Positions 52,501-63,073 of a DNA stretch of 64,000 bases are shown here, in pieces (positions within the stretch are counted from its first letter, which is position 1; the number at the start of each line of letters is the position of its first letter). The stretch spans positions 17,437,716 to 17,501,715 of the forward strand of contig NC_045144.1 of the NCBI RefSeq assembly GCF_008831285.2, read 5' to 3'. This DNA comes from Nymphaea colorata (lineage: Eukaryota; Streptophyta; Magnoliopsida; Nymphaeales; Nymphaeaceae). A model generated the notes under the pieces. It was not told the DNA's origin. It was given only the letters and a program-made list of their open reading frames with translations, and did no database searches. The translations under genes were made by a program, and so were the position numbers.

Positions 52501-54543
52501 TACAATATGACTCTGAAGTAGCACTTTTAGCATAATACGTGCATTAAAATTATTTTTTTTGGAAACTCAATAGAGCTGCCTTCAGCAGGCCAGTGCGTGA
52601 CAGAGTATCTTTCTTTGGTCAGAATGTGAACTTTTGGTTATTAAATAAGGGTGTAAAGAAATTTTGATGAATTATACCTGTTCTTGATCTGGAGTAGGTT
52701 TATATGGAAACTGAGCAGCAAATTCATCCAGTGCAGGAGTTTTAGGATATGGTGGTCTTTTTTGCTTGAGCCTGTGCAGATACAGCTCCATCAAATCAAC
52801 AATCATTTTCTGGACAGCGAACTTTCCCTTTATCCTTCTCTTTTCCCAGGCACTAGGGTCACTTAATTTGCTCAACGCCCGTGGTTTTTTTGTCTCATTG
52901 GGGCTGTTCAAGGATACAACAAAATGAAATTTGTTAATCAACGACTGCAGTACAAGAAGAATATAAAACTGTTGATAGAGGTCTTCAATGTCCAATCGTC
53001 TAAAGGTTTGGTGGTTAAAACTAGTGATTAGTTGTTTCCACCAGTCGCCTAAGTCAGGCCAGGCACCAGTCAGCAGACTAGACTCTACCTCCAATTCGGC
53101 TGGTCCACCAATTTGGTCGATTAGTTGAGGAGTAGTCGGTAACATGGCTCTTCTGAAAAAGATGTCCTTTAAAAATATCAAAATATGGTTTTTGATTATA
53201 TATACACACACAGATATATATGAGCGTGCATAGATGTAAATATAATATATAGAGAGCACAAAATATAAAAAAATACAGAATAGACAGAAGAGAATAAATA
53301 AATAAATATATATATAACTTAGAAACTTTTTATGGTGCACCTAAAACGTGTCGCTCTAAATACGTATGTATGAGTCTATGCGTCCATTCAATTAATTTTA
53401 GTGACTTAGCAATTGGTTTGCAAGTCGTTTATACCAGAGATCTTTGTCAGAGAGGAGTAAAAGAAATCGTAGAAGATAACTAAACATGAAGCATTATATT
53501 AATGGATGTAGAAACCTGCCGAGAGAATTCATGAGACCCTAAATCATTATCTTCCCGGTATAGCTGAAGTCCCGATCCGCGGTTCCGAACTCACATGGCC
53601 AAGTTACTTCTCTTTTCACTTGCACTGGACCATTCAGTATATGGGAAGCGTGTTTCACTGCAACAAGCTATAATCACCACGCTTTGAATTCAAAATATGG
53701 AGGTATTGTGAGAAACTCCAAATACCTGCTTATCTTATACATACCAGGAACGTATATTGTAACATTCGAACAAAACTGGGTTAGACGAGGGCGTCTCGAG
53801 CCACTAATGAAGGCGGCACACATGAATTTCAAGGCATCGAAGGAAGCATTGAACTCTCAAATCGAGAATTTGACCATTCACCTCATGCATTTAGTTCAGT
53901 CGTCCAGAGAAACAACTCACAGGCTATATCGGTAGAGCATCCGAGCAGCTTGTTTGACAGGAAGTTTCGCCATTCCGTCCGCATACTCGATGAAGACGCA
54001 CTCGACCGGCTCCGTGGAGCCTTTCCTAACGTCGAACCGTGTTCCAACGAACCGCCCGATTCCAACCTTCTTGTGAACAACATAGTCGCCCGGCCTGAGA
54101 GTGTAAGGATCGACCTTGTAGCTGAAACCTTCACCAGCCCCCTCCTTCTCCCCTTTCAACTTGCGCAACCCCCGCTGCTGCTGCATCTTCACCATCTGAA
54201 TGTACTTATCGGCCTCCGCAGAGGCCATCGTCGTCTGGGGGCCCTCACGTTTGCCCGAGCTTTCCCGGCGGATCTTCTCGTGTAGAATTGAAATGTCATC
54301 ATGCTCGTCGCTTATCCTCTCCCGCCCATTGGCTTTCACCGTGCGAGCAACCGGAATTCCTTGTGTAACTACGGCCCTAACCCTTGATGAGAGGGGCCTC
54401 CTCCGGCACCGCGCGCAGCATTCTCGCTCGACAGCCTTACGGAGAGCAAGGGAAAAACTGAATCCGAAGCAGAACGACGGCGAGGGGTCGGAGCGCGAGC
54501 GCGAGAGCGAGAGAGGGAGGAGGGTGGTCCCGAGGGAAGCCAT
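44345..54543 (-). CDS. Chloroplast transcription-repair coupling factor (Mfd-like helicase), 14 exons, 830 aa
   Basis: Superfamily 2 DNA translocase of the Mfd/RecG type, like the plastid-annotated Arabidopsis At3g02060 protein. Exons in transcript order: 53921-54543, 52678-52903, 52065-52310, 51212-51346, 50632-50756, 50135-50274, 49854-49924, 48961-49122, 47232-47318, 46271-46444, 45339-45383, 45078-45248, 44820-45005, 44345-44446; all GT-AG, 2493 nt in one frame. Residues 1-50 are Ser/Arg-rich and poor in acids, fitting a transit peptide. A CarD-like RNA-polymerase-interaction domain covers about 148-206 ([16 protein letters not shown]). Helicase motifs: GDVGFGKTE 305-313, DEEQ 407-410, SAT 433-435, QLRGRVGR 576-583. 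The C-terminal TRCF domain lies at about 650-800. The UvrB-like N-terminal half of bacterial Mfd is absent, as in other plant homologues. Probable role: acting on stalled plastid polymerase. Confidence 0.95.
45761..45836. repeat. 40 bp tandem duplication in TRCF intron 10
   Basis: A 36 bp unit (CTTCTGAGTTCAGTATAAAA, then TGAAGTCAAATTACCC) is present twice and unchanged at 45761-45796 and 45801-45836. This points to a recent duplication with no effect on exons. Confidence 0.9.
46516..46564. repeat. (TA)n-(TG)n microsatellite in TRCF intron 9
   Basis: About eight TA units are followed by about 16 TG units. Intronic, likely variable in length. Confidence 0.9.
49090..49243. repeat. Tandem duplication across a TRCF splice acceptor
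   Basis: Copy 1 (49090-49164) spans the first 33 nt of exon 8 and the adjoining intron. Copy 2 (49172-49243) lies in intron 7, upstream in the transcript. In copy 2 the acceptor CTACAG has become CTAGAG, which still ends in AG, and the exon-like sequence beyond it has changed bases. Confidence 0.85.
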
Positions 54544-56269
54544 CTGGGATTCACAGAGAAGCGAAACGGACAGGTATCAACGAGAATTGGAGGGTTGCCG
54601 CCATGAATGGTTGGGTCGGATGAATATGAGGCGCGCCGTCGTCGGGATTCTTCCTTCCTCCCCTTCTCTTCCTGAAGAGGGAAGAAGATATTTGAAGGCT
54701 CCGGCGAACACTATCCACTAGCAGAGCTTGGCAGGAGTTTTTTGAAGTCAACCAAATTACTTTAACGCCCTCGTCAATAAATTATCTCTTGACGGTTTGG
54801 TCCGTTTTAGCGCTATAAACCACACACAGGGTGGGTTGTTTGCCGTTAGGACATTATGAGAAAAATCTATTTAAATTATTTTTATCGAGCAAACTGAAAA
54901 ATTATTGAGGACCTTCAACTTAATGCCTTTCACACTTCCTCTAGTTCTTCCTTTTTTTCAGAAAAAGTAAAATGGAAAACCATGTTCTTCTTTTAAATTA
55001 AATTGAGACCTCCTGGATATTTGGCATAGTTCAAATTGCAATTATCACTGGGTTCAACTTCTTAGATATAAAGCATTTGCTGGCCAAAAAGGTCTGGAGA
55101 CCATTTTTTCTCTTTATTATGATATTTCTGGAAGAATCAGTCTTGAACCCTCTTGATAGCAGCGCTGGACGTTCTCCAGCTACTTTCCAATTTCTACACC
55201 AGCATCACCTTGAGCAAAGGAATGGCACCGTCCTTTAAACTGCTCACTGTTCATTATTAATGGAATGTTGGGCACTTTTAATCGAAGTGAAGATGAGGGC
55301 GCCACCCCTTTCATTTTGGTTTTCAGGCCATGAAAGCCTTTGATTCGAGTTGTCCTTGTACGTCTTTGCTAGTGCATCTTATTAGAACACTATAATCCTC
55401 CGAAAGTCGATCCGTGCCCATGTTTTTGCCAACTCCAACAGATAGTGACCTGAATTCTATCATTTCAGGATGTTGATCACTTCTTTGAAGGCATTCCTGA
55501 AGCAAGCTCCTTTTGAAGTATTTTAAGCTGATGAATCTATGTAGCAGCAGAAGCGTTTCTTAAACACCAGCCACCACTGCGGCTCCGCTCTAACAATTAG
55601 AGTGGCTGACGATAGCTACCCCGTCGACAAGTATGGTTTCATAGTTCGTATCACGTAGCAGCCTCAAAGCTCACCATTATTAAGAAAAGAACACTAGAAA
55701 CAGAGTCAATGGCTGGAATTATGGTAAGAAAACTTAAGAACAAGAGTGCAGACGAATAAGGCTGTTCCATGATGCAAAGAGTAAAATCAATCATGTGTTT
55801 GTCCTCCAAATTTCGATGTTGTCTGTCTGAAAAAAGGAGCAAAATTTTCATTTGCATGGTCAAATGTCAAATAATCATCTGCAGTTCATCTATGTTATTT
55901 AACACAGAAAGTTCGTTTGTGTCGATTGTGGAACACTGGCAAAAGGAGCGTGCGACTTGGAGAAGAAATGATACAACAAACCGAGAAAAGATGACGACTG
56001 AACTAACAAGTAACCAAGCGTTGCCTAGCTCATTAATGGAAATCTAAGCACCAACTAAACCCACTCTTTCCCTCCCGATTTTTTTTTTTTTTTAAGTCGC
56101 ATTTTGCTGCGCAATTCTTATAATCAAGAGGTGCACCACAGATTTTGTGGGCAAATAATAACAAACTTACTAGAACATCTGGGATTCCACATATGCACAA
56201 ATAATTAAATGCTCGCAGCAGCATTTTGTTGAACGTGTAAATGGAACTGATGCATGTGCATACACCACA
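54544..56269. other. Intergenic, no gene recognised
   Basis: The first 180 bases are probably TRCF 5' UTR and promoter. An open frame on the minus strand (55323-55505) reads LQECLQRSDQHPEMIEFRS and has protein-like composition but no family I know. Otherwise AT-rich with a T run near 56080. Confidence 0.45.
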
Positions 56270-58225
56270 TTACCAGAAATCTTTGCATGTACAAGATCCA
56301 TTATTAAAATGGTGAAAACGGCTCTGATCTCTCACAACAATCTCTCTCTCATAAATTTTAGAAATTAAGCTTATCACAGCATGACAGTCACTACATATGC
56401 GGAGATTCTTAACTATCCTCACAGTTGTATGTGGACCGGAATTTAGTAAGCTAAAAGCGAGTGCTAGTCTCTCACTATGATAAGATGTCTCCTTTTGACC
56501 ATATCCGTCACTTTTGTGGCCGACCATCTTCAGTTTTCCACTCATTTCTTCCAACATTGATGAGATCTCTTTGTTTTGAAGAGTCGAGCTACTCCTTGCA
56601 GTAAACTCATGAACCTTGCCATGCAATTCCACCGAACTACAACCAGGATCTTTCCTCAAATTCCTCTTAGTCATCTCCTTCCTCACTTTAATGGCATCCT
56701 TCCGAAGGCCAAAATCAGTGTAAATGTTTGATAAGGCCACATAAGATGCACTATTACAAGGCTCCAATTCAATCAATCTTGTAGCTGCATATTTTCCCAG
56801 TTCGAGATTCCCATGATTCCTACAAGAACCAAGCAAGGAACCCCAAATGGCTACATCAACTTTCATGGGCATACTATCTATAATTTCTATTGCCGTGTCA
56901 AAAAGTCCTGCGCGGCCTAGTAGATCAATCATGCAGCCATAGTGTTTAACATTTGGTGCCACACAAAATTCTTCATTCATCAATTTGAAATACAGAAGAC
57001 CTTCGTCCACCAGACCTGAATGGCTGCAGGCACTTAAAACACCAACAAAGGTGTTTGAGTCGGGCTTCAAGCCCGATCTTTGCATGGCCAGGAATGCTTT
57101 TATTGCTTCCTTTCCACGCCCATGCATAGCAAGACCTGCGATCCTGGCGTTCCATGTTATGGTTGTAGGTTCTTGAATGGTCTCATATATTTGAAGAGCT
57201 TTCTCTATATCTCCACACCGGGAATACATATCAGCAAGAGCTGAGGCTAAGACAGAATCAAATTCTATTTTGTGCTTCCCAATATATCCGTGGATCCATC
57301 TCCCTTGATCAAGGGCTCCTAAATGTGCAACAGCAGGTAGAACACTAACCAACGCAACCTTGTTAGGATTCACATTGGCTTTCTGCATTGCTTGAAACAA
57401 TCGCAGTGCCTGCTTGTAATCACCGCACTGCACGTAGCCCGATATCATGGAAGTCCAGGAGATGACATTCTTCTGCGGCATTTGGTCGAACAGCTTGCGC
57501 GCAATTCCAGCTTCCCCTGCTTTTACATACAAATCGATTACGACATTCCAAGAAACCACATCTTTCTGAAGCATCTGATCAAACAATTCACAGGCAACCT
57601 CAATCTTCCCTGCTCTACCATACCCAGCAATCAGAGTGTTCCAAGAGCTCACCATTTTCTCAGAAATCCGATCGAACATTTGCCTTGCAGCATCCATATT
57701 CCCAACCGATGCATACAAATGCGTCAGACTGTTCTGCACAAACACGTCCTTATCGAGCCCCATCTTAACCACTCTACAGTGCACCTGCCTCCCTTCTTCC
57801 ACCACGTCGAGCTCGCTACAACTCTTCAGCACGAAAGGGTACGTGTAGTTGTCTCCCATTTCACCAGTGCCCACCATTCTAAGAAAGAAATCGAGGGCCT
57901 CCTCAGGGAGACCATGCTTCACAAACCCTCCGAGCATGGCATTCCACATGAAGGAATTGGGTTCCTCAACGTCGGAAAAAACGGATCTAGCGTAGTCCAG
58001 ACTACCGAAGTCTCTTGTTGCGGAAAAGACGATGAGCCGGCTGGCAGCCAGAGTGTCCCGTGAGAGGCCGGTTTTCACCATTCGGGCGTGGACCTGGCGA
58101 AGCTCGGCCATGTTGGTGCACATCTCGAGGAGGCAAATGCTCGGGTTTCGCCTTATCGACCTGTTATACGCCGCCAAATTGGTGACCAGGTCGATGTTGG
58201 TGCAGGAAGATGCTGGAGCAGCCAT
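56270..58225 (-). CDS. Pentatricopeptide repeat protein, PLS-E-DYW class (651 aa)
   Basis: Intronless, as most plant PPR genes are. From about residue 85 to 430 it carries PLS-type PPR motifs with their hallmarks (WNAMLGGFVKHG, SSWNTLIAGYGRAGKIEVA, SWTSMISGYVQCG, ITWNARIAGLAMHGRGKEAI). The E and E+ regions follow (CMIDLLGRAG, WGSLLGSCRNHGNLELG, SNIYTDFG, DPGCSSVELHG). A DYW deaminase-like domain ends the protein, with the HSE zinc/catalytic motif, CSDCH, and a terminal DFW in place of DYW. Such proteins bind specific organelle transcripts and direct C-to-U RNA editing. The segment between the PG box and HSE is shorter than usual: the VLHDVEEE-type block is missing. The N-terminus is a weak targeting sequence, plastid or mitochondrion not decidable. 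The ATG at 58225 is the first in frame. Confidence 0.9.
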   Translation of the reverse strand: MAAPASSCTNIDLVTNLAAYNRSIRRNPSICLLEMCTNMAELRQVHARMVKTGLSRDTLAASRLIVFSATRDFGSLDYARSVFSDVEEPNSFMWNAMLGGFVKHGLPEEALDFFLRMVGTGEMGDNYTYPFVLKSCSELDVVEEGRQVHCRVVKMGLDKDVFVQNSLTHLYASVGNMDAARQMFDRISEKMVSSWNTLIAGYGRAGKIEVACELFDQMLQKDVVSWNVVIDLYVKAGEAGIARKLFDQMPQKNVISWTSMISGYVQCGDYKQALRLFQAMQKANVNPNKVALVSVLPAVAHLGALDQGRWIHGYIGKHKIEFDSVLASALADMYSRCGDIEKALQIYETIQEPTTITWNARIAGLAMHGRGKEAIKAFLAMQRSGLKPDSNTFVGVLSACSHSGLVDEGLLYFKLMNEEFCVAPNVKHYGCMIDLLGRAGLFDTAIEIIDSMPMKVDVAIWGSLLGSCRNHGNLELGKYAATRLIELEPCNSASYVALSNIYTDFGLRKDAIKVRKEMTKRNLRKDPGCSSVELHGKVHEFTARSSSTLQNKEISSMLEEMSGKLKMVGHKSDGYGQKETSYHSERLALAFSLLNSGPHTTVRIVKNLRICSDCHAVISLISKIYEREIVVRDQSRFHHFNNGSCTCKDFW

Positions 58226-58981
58226 TCTGGTGAAGGAGACGACAGGCCTTTCACCTTTGGAGGCAGATTTCAGAAACGAGCCTTACCGATTTAAGGTTCG
58301 GTTTGCGTCCCCAACGACTGCACTCTCTAAAAGGTCGAGAGAGAGAGAAAGAGAGTGCAAAAGAGTATTGAGACAAGAAATCCAAGTTAAGCCTATATGA
58401 AATGGTTTCATCGACTTCATTAATAATTTATAACATATCGTATGCAAATTTGTTTTCTGAAGTTGCCATTTACTATTTCAAAAAATAACCTACCATAGGC
58501 ATAAATTATATTGACAGACCAACCTATAATCTTGGGAATTATATATGAGAATTATCTGATTTTGTCACTCAAAGCACAATAACTCATTACTAAAAATAAT
58601 AAACGGTCACCAATTTCCCAATAGCAACTATTCTCTAGTGACAGATTTAGTTTCACCCTTAATTTTTGAGGACATGAAGTCGGAGATGCTTTACTTGTTA
58701 TTGAGAAATCCAACATTCTGAAAGACTTCTAATCTTAGGGTAAATATATTTTTTTGTTACTTTTAACTGGCACCGATACTTTAGCTACAAATAATTGCAT
58801 GTCTTGAAATGGTGCTGATCTGTTTTATATAACATCCTTTTCTTGTCATCTTAAAGGTCATCATTTGATGAATATGCGAATGGACGTCAACTGACGAGAA
58901 AATGAACATTGAAAAACATACTTTTAGATGAATACAACCAGAGCAGAGGCGAAGAGAGAAGCCAGAGAAGGCATAGCCCCT
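58226..58981. other. Intergenic, no gene recognised
   Basis: PPR 5' flank with a GA run near 58338-58355, then AT-rich DNA. Nothing else identified. Confidence 0.5.
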
Positions 58982-59130
58982 GAGGCGGAGCCAGGGAGGG
59001 CCAAGTCTTAATATGTTTATTTTATATAAAAATTTTGAAAATTAGATTTCGACCCTTTTAAAATTTTAAAAATATAATTCAAAACTACATTCTGAAAAAC
59101 TATAATGCGACCATGTTGGCTCTGCCTCCA
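58982..59130. mobile_element. Small MITE-like element, about 149 bp
   Basis: Ends GAGGCGGAGCCAGG (58982-58995) and TTGGCTCTGCCTCCA (59116-59130) are imperfect terminal inverted repeats around an AT-rich interior. No superfamily or target duplication could be fixed. Confidence 0.5.
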
Positions 59131-59539
59131 GCCAGTGACCCAGCTTCCTCGAATAAAAGGTTTCCTTTCACATGTGTATATATTAAGATCAGTTCACATG
59201 TAAGTATAGATACATAGGCCTCATGACTACAACAAACAACCAAGTCCTCTTGACACAAAAAGAGAAGGGAAATCTCTACAACAAGAAGAAGAAAAAATAT
59301 CTTATAAAAGTTGATCATCTAACATGTTTCAACATCAATATGAACATTCATTTCACGTCCCTTGCCGATGCTGCCGCGCCCATATGGTTCTTCCACCTTC
59401 ACCTGATCACAGACCAAAAGGCTCCACCCCAACCGTCTTCAAGCACTCCACTGGCCTCTGGCTACCAAAAAACGACAAGAGTGAGCTTGATTTTAGCATT
59501 GAGAAAGAGATATGGCAAGGAAGATCAGATGATGAGTTA
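59131..59539. other. Intergenic or 3' UTR
   Basis: 409 bases downstream of the stop at 59540. The part nearest the gene (from about 59350) is richer in G and C and probably 3' UTR. No separate gene seen. Confidence 0.45.
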
Positions 59540-60230
59540 CTAAGAGAAGGGGTCTCCACGGATGGGGTGGGGAAGAACTTGTCCTCTGCGGGGGCCCTGG
59601 AGATGAGCCAGCCTCCTGAAGAAAGAGTTGGAGAAGAAGGCGTAGGATGTCTGCGCCACATCATCCGGTTCCTTCACCTCCGGTATCGTCTCCCTCCTCC
59701 TCTTGTCCACCGACACGTTTGGTGCATACAGCAGCTGGTGTCTCGCAGTGTAGAGTCCCAACGACGCAGCCAGCAGTATCATCCCAAACGCCGCTGCCAC
59801 CGGCGTGAACTCCCCGTTCATATGCCTGCCATTCATGACCTCCTTAAACATATACATATCTAGAAAACAGAAGTGAAACAGAAACAAATATGAAAGTGGA
59901 AGGGTGAGCTTACTTCAGGCCGGTCTCCAGCTTGTGGAGGAGACTCACACGGTGAGCAGGGGAAGCATATGTGCTCATCTGTGGTGCAGTAGTCCCTCGA
60001 CCCCAACTAAGCTTCCCCTGAATCCTGCTTATAATTGCTCTCCAGTAACTCTGCAAACCAATTACAACCCATAATCATCGAACTGTCATTATATGTGTGA
60101 GAGACACACAGACAGAGAGATTTGTTAACAGTACAACTCAAAAGGAAGGAAAGAAGGTTGATGTATTTGCATTGTTCATGAGAGGGAGAGAAAGAGAGAG
60201 AGAGAGATTTACTGTTGTTGCAGGAACCAT
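59540..60230 (-). CDS. Small single-span membrane protein, 3 exons, 146 aa
   Basis: Coding exons in transcript order: 60213-60230 (18 nt, MVPATT), 59914-60050 and 59540-59825. The GT-AG introns join 441 nt in frame. The N-terminal region is basic with few acids (SYWRAIISRIQGKLSWGRG), as in mitochondrial presequences. A hydrophobic segment lies at about 58-78 (TPVAAAFGMILLAASLGLYTA). It is followed by HQLLYAPNVSVDKRRRETIPEV and a C-terminal NSFFRRLAHLQ block. The layout (short N-terminus, one membrane span, then xNPxVxV-KxxR) resembles small mitochondrial B12D/MLRQ-like proteins linked to respiratory complexes, but I could not confirm a family. The last 18 residues (GPRRGQVLPHPIRGDPFS) look like a poorly conserved extension. 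Gene structure is secure; function is tentative. Confidence 0.7.
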
Positions 60231-61174
60231 TTGTTGGAAGTTCGAATTAGCAGGAAGAAGAAACGATGCGTTTATCCTATGGTTCAGTACTCTTTGAGAG
60301 GAGGAGGAGGAGGAGGTTCTAGAGAACCGAGGAGCTTGACTGACTGACAAGTGGCGGTCCAGTGAAACGTGCGTGTCGCACGACGGAGAACTGTTTGCAA
60401 TTTGCAACCAAAATCTCGCGAGTGTAGACCGCCACCTCATACATCTTATCAGTTGAGCTACCCGCTATTGCCGGTGATCTAGACCGAAACCTGAACCGCC
60501 ATTAGGCCAGACCTGAGCGTTTCGGTTCGGTTCGGTTCGGGTGAGGGCGATCGAACCAGATGTCATTGGATCCATGGATTTGGATTCAAGCCGATCCTCA
60601 TAACATTTCAATGCCTTCCATCTTTGATCTCCAGATATGGCTGACAACTATATATATATACACACCTAAACACACAGTTAATCAAATATTTAAGTGTATT
60701 GATGTAGTGCTAAACTTAGAAACCCTTTTTGGAAGGATTCATCAAATGCTTAAATAATAGTCTCTAAGGTCATCAAATATTTACAGGTTTAAAAAATTAT
60801 TTGGACATCTAGAAGCACCAACTTAAAGTACAAAGTACTATTTCACTTTACGTTGCTACAATGTTCGGATAAAAAAGTGACTTCATGAAATTGACATTCA
60901 GGTTATAATTGTAGTCGTAAAGAAACTCCAATATTTGACTTTTGAAGCGGAATTGCGCTGCAGTTGCACAATTATAATATTTACTTCGCTCATCAGTTGC
61001 TTCCAGCTCCATAATACTGTACCAAGTCTAATCGAAAAGATCTCACTTACCCAAAAAAAATGACTAACTTCCGTTTTACACTGTTGGAAAGGTTCATGGC
61101 TTCACGGTCTTGCATAATATATTAAACAAATCCAGCCAGGAGTGACAAGTACTGACTTTTTCTTTCTTTTTCTT
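60231..61174. other. Intergenic, no gene recognised
   Basis: 5' flank of the small membrane protein gene, with a GGAGGA run near 60299-60313. A TTCGG run (about 60519-60540) and AT-rich DNA follow. Confidence 0.5.
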
Positions 61175-61445
61175 GAGTGTGTTTGATTACCGCGAATTTG
61201 AGATCCATGGTTTTGAAATGGATATTCACATGCTGAAATCCACACCACAGTTTGATAAAATTGTAGTTAGTTTGATAAAACTGTGGATTTCAAATCGAGA
61301 GGATTTTAAATCCATTATTTTTACATTACATCATGGATTGATATTCACATGCTGAAATCCACACCACAGTTTGATAAAATTGTAGTTAGTTTCATAAAAC
61401 CGTGGACTCTCGAATCTAAGATCCATGAGGAATCACATGCAACCT
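61175..61445. mobile_element. MITE-like element with internal duplication
   Basis: The ends are loosely inverted: left TGTGTTTGATTAC-GCGAATTTGAGATCC; right, read on minus, TGCATGTGATTCCTCATGGATC. Inside, a 67 bp unit (61221-61287) is repeated at 61340-61406 with two mismatches. The unit itself contains a short inverted repeat (CCACAGTTT...AAACTGTGG). GTGTTTGATT-type ends are common in plant MITEs. No coding capacity; exact limits uncertain. Confidence 0.55.
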
Positions 61446-63073
61446 CAAAGAAAAAAGAAAAAAAAGTAACATCGTCTAATAACAATCATAAGGCTGGTAG
61501 ACAGCCAATCCCAATATGGTGTGAAACCAAATTAAATTCACATCCCAACCTGTTATATTTCGGTTGACTTTTAAAATGTAAGGGCATTAGATATAAGATA
61601 TTTGTTTACACTAAAGATGATATGAATCCCAATCCAATAAGATATTTATGGATATCTGAATCTAAATTTGTATCTGAGTGGATGTTTTTTTAGATCTGAA
61701 TCCGATTTGATTTTTTATTTGGATATTAATTTTTTTTATATCTATTTTTTTTTTTCAAAATAGTTCAATCGTGTAGCTTGTCTAAATTGAATATATTGAC
61801 ATCCTAAGCACTTGAGTACATTTTTTTCAATATAAAGGCCAAAAACTTTCGAACAGTTTGACCATTACCTCCATAATAGCGACAGCTGTTTTCACGGTGG
61901 AGACCCGCTAACCATTACCTAATGCCAGCTCGACTTGGATTTGGACCGGTACGCGGCCTACACCACATTCTGGCTCATTCCCACTCTTGAATAGTGATCC
62001 AATCAGACACCATAATTTAACCCGTTTGTCAATCATGGATCGTGCTTTCCTCACTGGCGGCCGCCCCGCGATAATACAAGCGAAATTCCAAACGCAACTC
62101 GTGATGAGACCAAGTCATAGCGGTGGTTGAGTCAAGATATTGATATTTTAGTCACTTCTTGTACTGTGACTCTAAGGCCAATCACAAAGCTCTTCAGTCG
62201 TTATTTATAAGCAAAGAGTTTCATGTTTGCAGATCTTGTCTTTTGTTGTAATGGCCACTGAAAAGACGAGCTTTCTAGTGCACCGCCTGACAACTTAGCA
62301 ATTCACGCCCGAACGGGGCTGAACATGCGAAGCTTGTAACTCAAAAATGGATGAGATAAGAGACCGGAAGAATGTGGCTCAACTAATTGGGTAACTAAGC
62401 ACTGGTTCCAATCTCAGTAGTGCTCACGGTATCAGAACACCTCTTGTTTGCCACATCCAACAAGAAAAACGCTGATCAAAGAAATGCTCCTCCAGGATCA
62501 CAAGGATTTGAGACGGTCTCGCGGGCTGGAATTCAATCCGACGTGACCGACAAAAAAAAATAAAAAAGAAGAGAAACAAGAAAGCAGCATGGTAGTCTTT
62601 CTGGACTTGAAAAGGGGATAAAAAGACAAAACATACTTCATTAGTTCAAAGGTTGCAAACCACAGACCTAGCATATAGGCCATAGATTACCACCACAACT
62701 CATATACGCAGTAGAGAACCATTCTGGTTGCTACCTTTAAAATTTTATACAACGTTTGATGATTGATCATCATACTGTACATATGAAATGCTGAACTCGA
62801 TTCAATTTTCATAATTCCAGAGACTGACATGAAATCCTAAAATGCACTAACTGCTCTCAAATCGCTTATCTACAACATGACTCGAGTGATTGTTAGACAC
62901 GAGTAAACTGCAAGAAGGTTTAATGCAACTCATGGGTGACCTACTAATCCGTACATTTACAGGAATAATACTCCATTTCTTTCTCTTGGCTGGAAACGAC
63001 TCTGGTAAGGGGCTAGGGGCATGGCTAGCATGGTTCTGGCATGGGTTGGGCAAGGCCGGGCATGTTATTGGGC
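61446..63073. other. Intergenic, no gene recognised
   Basis: AT-rich, with GAT-ATCTGAATC-like words near 61620-61700 that recall the CCAAATC words at 10.9 and 30.9 kb. A GGGC-rich patch near 63020-63070 lies just beyond the stop codon of the next gene. Confidence 0.45.

Noticed and set aside
52904-53340. Long minus-strand open frame upstream of TRCF exon 2
   Set aside because: It is intron 1 read through. The sequence is IYIYIY-rich, and the splice acceptor at 52904-52905 joins exon 1 to exon 2 in frame.
57392-58063. 223-codon plus-strand frame
   Set aside because: It lies antisense within the PPR gene and has no family motif.
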